Of a DNA stretch of 27,015 nucleotides, positions 24,740-27,015 are shown one piece after another. The notes below the pieces were generated by a model. That model made no database searches. It was not told the origin of the DNA and worked only from the letters and a program-made list of their open reading frames with translations. This DNA comes from Rhodobacter sp. (GTDB taxonomy: Bacteria > Pseudomonadota > Alphaproteobacteria > Rhodobacterales > Rhodobacteraceae). Position 1 is the stretch's first letter. The number at the start of each line of letters is the position of its first letter. The stretch covers positions 1 to 27,015 of the forward strand of contig PNND01000064.1 in the NCBI GenBank assembly GCA_013824045.1. Reading direction: 5' to 3'. The position numbers were made by a program, and so were the translations under genes.

Positions 24740-26377
24740 TCATACCGAAAACAAGTCGATAGCTGCCTTTAACTGAGCAAGGGTATAACCCTCTCGCATG
24801 TACACCTGTTGGGTGACGCCCTGCCTCTCGTGCCCCACGATCGACTGATAGATAGGTTCTGCAACGCCAGCCTGCGCAAGTCGGGTCACCATTGTATGGC
24901 GTAGGCCGTGAAAGACATGCCCGGAAGACTTGATGCCAAGTGCAGGCGTCAAAGTAACGTTGAACCAACGACCTAAAGTCCTGCCATAGCCATTCTTTGC
25001 GCAGAACCTGTAATCCGGGAACATGCGCGATTTGCCTTTGGCTTCCATTCGCGACCGGTACTCCAACAGCCCGAGCCGCATCAACTCGTCATGCACGGGA
25101 ACCTTGCGCAATGCGGCAGTAGACTTGAACTTTTTTTTGCTGTCTCCCTCGTCGATCAGATGGAAGAACCAGATACCGTCCTGTTGCTGGATGTCAGCAA
25201 CTTCGAGTTGGCAGACCTCGTTCAGTCTCGCCCCCGTGAACATGGCGATAAGCGTGCCCCACTTGTTGCTTTCTGCCTTCACGAGGCCCAAGCCATTCTC
25301 GGTGACCTCTCGGTAGACAGCTTTCAGGGCCTCGGGCTTGTAGGCTTGCCGCTTGGGCAGTCCCTTGCTGTTGGACTTGCCAACGCGTGTGCCCGCAAAC
25401 AGGTTGATCTGGACATGGCCGTTCTTCATGGCCCACTCGAAGAACGACTGATAGGTGCTGATGTAGCCGTTGACTGTCACCGCAGAGATTTTTGCCAACC
25501 CTGTCACTTCTGTTGCCTCTCGCAGTGACAGGGTTCGGGTTTGTGGCATCTTGTGCCGGTTGGCGGGCAGTTCGAGAAGAACGCGTTTGATGTCTTGGGC
25601 ATCACGCTTGGTCACCCCACCGATGGGGCAATCCGCCCCAAAGTACTCCGTCAGAAGGGCAAGGGCTGCTTCCTTCTTCTCAAAGGTGGCACTGGCCCAA
25701 CTAACTGCCCGCCTGTTTTCCCCCACGTACTCGTCAATCGCTTGCTGCAATCCAATCCCAACATCTGCTGGTGGCATCTGTGGATCGGGATGAAGCGGAG
25801 TAGGTGCTTGAACAACCGAAGCCAGCGGGCTTGTGAAGTCATAGTGTTCAAGGGACGCTTGGTGCTTCACCAGTGCCCGAAGAAAATCCCGGTGGGCCAT
25901 CTTGTATTCTTGCAGGACGCGATCCGCCTCTTTGGTCGATCCCGGCTCTGGCAATCCGGTAGCCCCGCAGAGCCGCTGCAGGAAGGCGTCAATGCCGTTC
26001 GGAGCGATGATACCCCAGTAATCCTCAGAGGTGCCCTCAGCGAGGGCCTGCGTCGTCGCCTGCGGGGCGAGGTCAAGATCGGATGGCGGTCCGTTCGCGC
26101 CGATCTGGTCGATCCGGGCGGCGAGGGCCTGCTTGAAGTAGCCGTGCATCACGGCCCGGAGTTCGTCATGCCGCATCACGGTTGGAACTCCACGGCGGCG
26201 CAACAATTCACCGCACGAAGCGAGAAACCGGGCCAACTCACTCGCCTGTCTCGGGCATCGGGTGCCCAAAGACAACCGAACACTGTCCTGTCGCGGATGA
26301 TTTGCCGTGCTAGGAAGCGGCCAGCGGAAATAGAAGACGCCATGCCGGGACAGGTAAAGGTAGGAGATCAGCCTCAT
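24740..26377 (-). CDS. Tyrosine integrase of the genomic island
   Basis: 545 residues. It would catalyse site-specific recombination between the island and the tRNA-Ala 3' end. The N-terminus LISYLYLSRHGVFYFRWPLP is of the DUF6538 type common in alphaproteobacterial integrases. A SAM-like core-binding domain is near 208-325. The catalytic domain has R384 (FTGARLNEVC), H490 and R493 (HGLRHT), H516 (VGH) and the nucleophile Y526, so the active set looks complete. The gene begins 62 bases from the tRNA 3' end, between the tRNA and the rest of the island, the standard position for the integrase of its own attachment site. Confidence 0.93.
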   Translation of the reverse strand: MRLISYLYLSRHGVFYFRWPLPSTANHPRQDSVRLSLGTRCPRQASELARFLASCGELLRRRGVPTVMRHDELRAVMHGYFKQALAARIDQIGANGPPSDLDLAPQATTQALAEGTSEDYWGIIAPNGIDAFLQRLCGATGLPEPGSTKEADRVLQEYKMAHRDFLRALVKHQASLEHYDFTSPLASVVQAPTPLHPDPQMPPADVGIGLQQAIDEYVGENRRAVSWASATFEKKEAALALLTEYFGADCPIGGVTKRDAQDIKRVLLELPANRHKMPQTRTLSLREATEVTGLAKISAVTVNGYISTYQSFFEWAMKNGHVQINLFAGTRVGKSNSKGLPKRQAYKPEALKAVYREVTENGLGLVKAESNKWGTLIAMFTGARLNEVCQLEVADIQQQDGIWFFHLIDEGDSKKKFKSTAALRKVPVHDELMRLGLLEYRSRMEAKGKSRMFPDYRFCAKNGYGRTLGRWFNVTLTPALGIKSSGHVFHGLRHTMVTRLAQAGVAEPIYQSIVGHERQGVTQQVYMREGYTLAQLKAAIDLFSV

Positions 26378-26439
26378 TCTGTGTCACACCCTAGGGGCAC
26401 ACTTGCTGTCGAGGCTTCTAAGGCTTTGATTTATAAGGG

Positions 26440-26517
<78 letters not shown>

Positions 26518-26572
26518 CACGGGCGGCCTTCTTGCCGATTGCCCCCGTTTTGTCAAGCCGCGCCCCCGCACC

Positions 26573-27010
26573 TCAGGGGGCCGCCACGGCCACATGCTGG
26601 CGCACAAAGGCGGTGATATCCGCCGCCGGACGCGCGCCCGCCAGCCGCGCCACCTCGCGGCCCCGGTGATACAGGATCAGCGCCGGAATGCCCCTGATCC
26701 CTGCCCGCTGCGACACTGCCGGATGCGCCTCGGTATCCAACTTGGCAAAGCGCACCTGCGGTGCCAACGCCTTGGCGGCCTTGGCGAATTCCGGGGCCAT
26801 CATCCGGCAGGGCCCGCACCATGCCGCCCAGTAATCCACGATCAGCGGCAGGTCATCGCCGCGCACCGCCTTGTCATGCGCCGCCGCGTCCAACTCATGC
26901 ACGCGCCCATCCAGCAGCGCCGCGCCGCAGATGCCGCATTTCGGCCCCGCCGCCAGCCGCGCCACCGGCACCCGGTTCATCTGCCCGCAGGCGGCACAGC
27001 ACAGCTTCAC
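26573..27010 (-). CDS. trxC: Thioredoxin 2 (TrxC)
   Basis: TrxC is a cytoplasmic thiol-disulfide reductase with an extra N-terminal zinc finger. 145 residues as read from the GTG at 27010. Zinc-binding cysteines are C5 and C8 (CAAC) and C25 and C28 (CGIC). The thioredoxin active site WCGPC has C65 and C68, and the cis-proline is in [14 protein letters not shown]. Length and layout match TrxC. The start is uncertain: the frame is still open at the window edge and the 5 bases beyond give only a partial ribosome site, so the true start could lie outside. Precedes the tRNA-Ala gene on the same strand. Confidence 0.93.
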   Translation of the reverse strand: MKLCCAACGQMNRVPVARLAAGPKCGICGAALLDGRVHELDAAAHDKAVRGDDLPLIVDYWAAWCGPCRMMAPEFAKAAKALAPQVRFAKLDTEAHPAVSQRAGIRGIPALILYHRGREVARLAGARPAADITAFVRQHVAVAAP

Positions 27011-27015
27011 TGCCT

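Overview
The window looks like the chromosome of an alphaproteobacterium of the Rhodobacteraceae (Rhodobacter, Tabrizicola or Gemmobacter type). The reasons are the high GC content with strong C/G bias at third codon positions, protein sequences typical of that family (MaeB, PrpE, GlyA, NadK, DUF817), and short intergenic repeats and AT-rich palindromes next to gene ends. Assignment to genus is not possible from this sequence alone.

Positions 1-16389 are ordinary chromosome. A minus-strand nucleoside salvage operon (cdd-deoA-deoB, deoB cut by the window edge) is followed by a VOC-cupin protein. Divergent from that is the malic enzyme-phosphotransacetylase maeB, with a perfect 14-bp palindrome in the shared promoter region. 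Next come a propionyl-CoA synthetase gene (prpE) behind a cluster of TTTGCAAA boxes, a translationally coupled Hpt protein and LuxO-like sigma-54 response regulator, a convergent small exported protein and PepSY membrane protein, nadK, glyA, a DUF817 membrane protein, a small tail-anchored protein and a YbfF-like hydrolase.

Positions 16390-26458 are a genomic island of about 10 kb inserted at the 3' end of a tRNA-Ala(CGC) gene. A 19-bp direct repeat flanks it: one copy is the 3' end of the intact tRNA, the other is an orphan copy next to the hydrolase gene. From the tRNA inward the island carries a tyrosine integrase, a 473-aa protein that reads as a compact family A nucleic-acid polymerase (TV-Pol-like), a small serine recombinase with repeated GTCTCA boxes upstream, a complete EcoEI-like type I restriction-modification operon (hsdM-hsdS-80 aa ORF-hsdR), and an 84-aa ORF of unknown function. 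No relaxase, phage structural gene or plasmid replication initiator of a familiar type is visible. After the island come the tRNA and trxC.

The most interesting content is the polymerase-like protein paired with the integrase, with a type I restriction system as likely cargo, and the conserved-looking four-cysteine mini-protein embedded between hsdS and hsdR. In the core chromosome the main regulatory signals are the TTTGCAAA array in front of prpE and the LuxU/LuxO-like phosphorelay pair.
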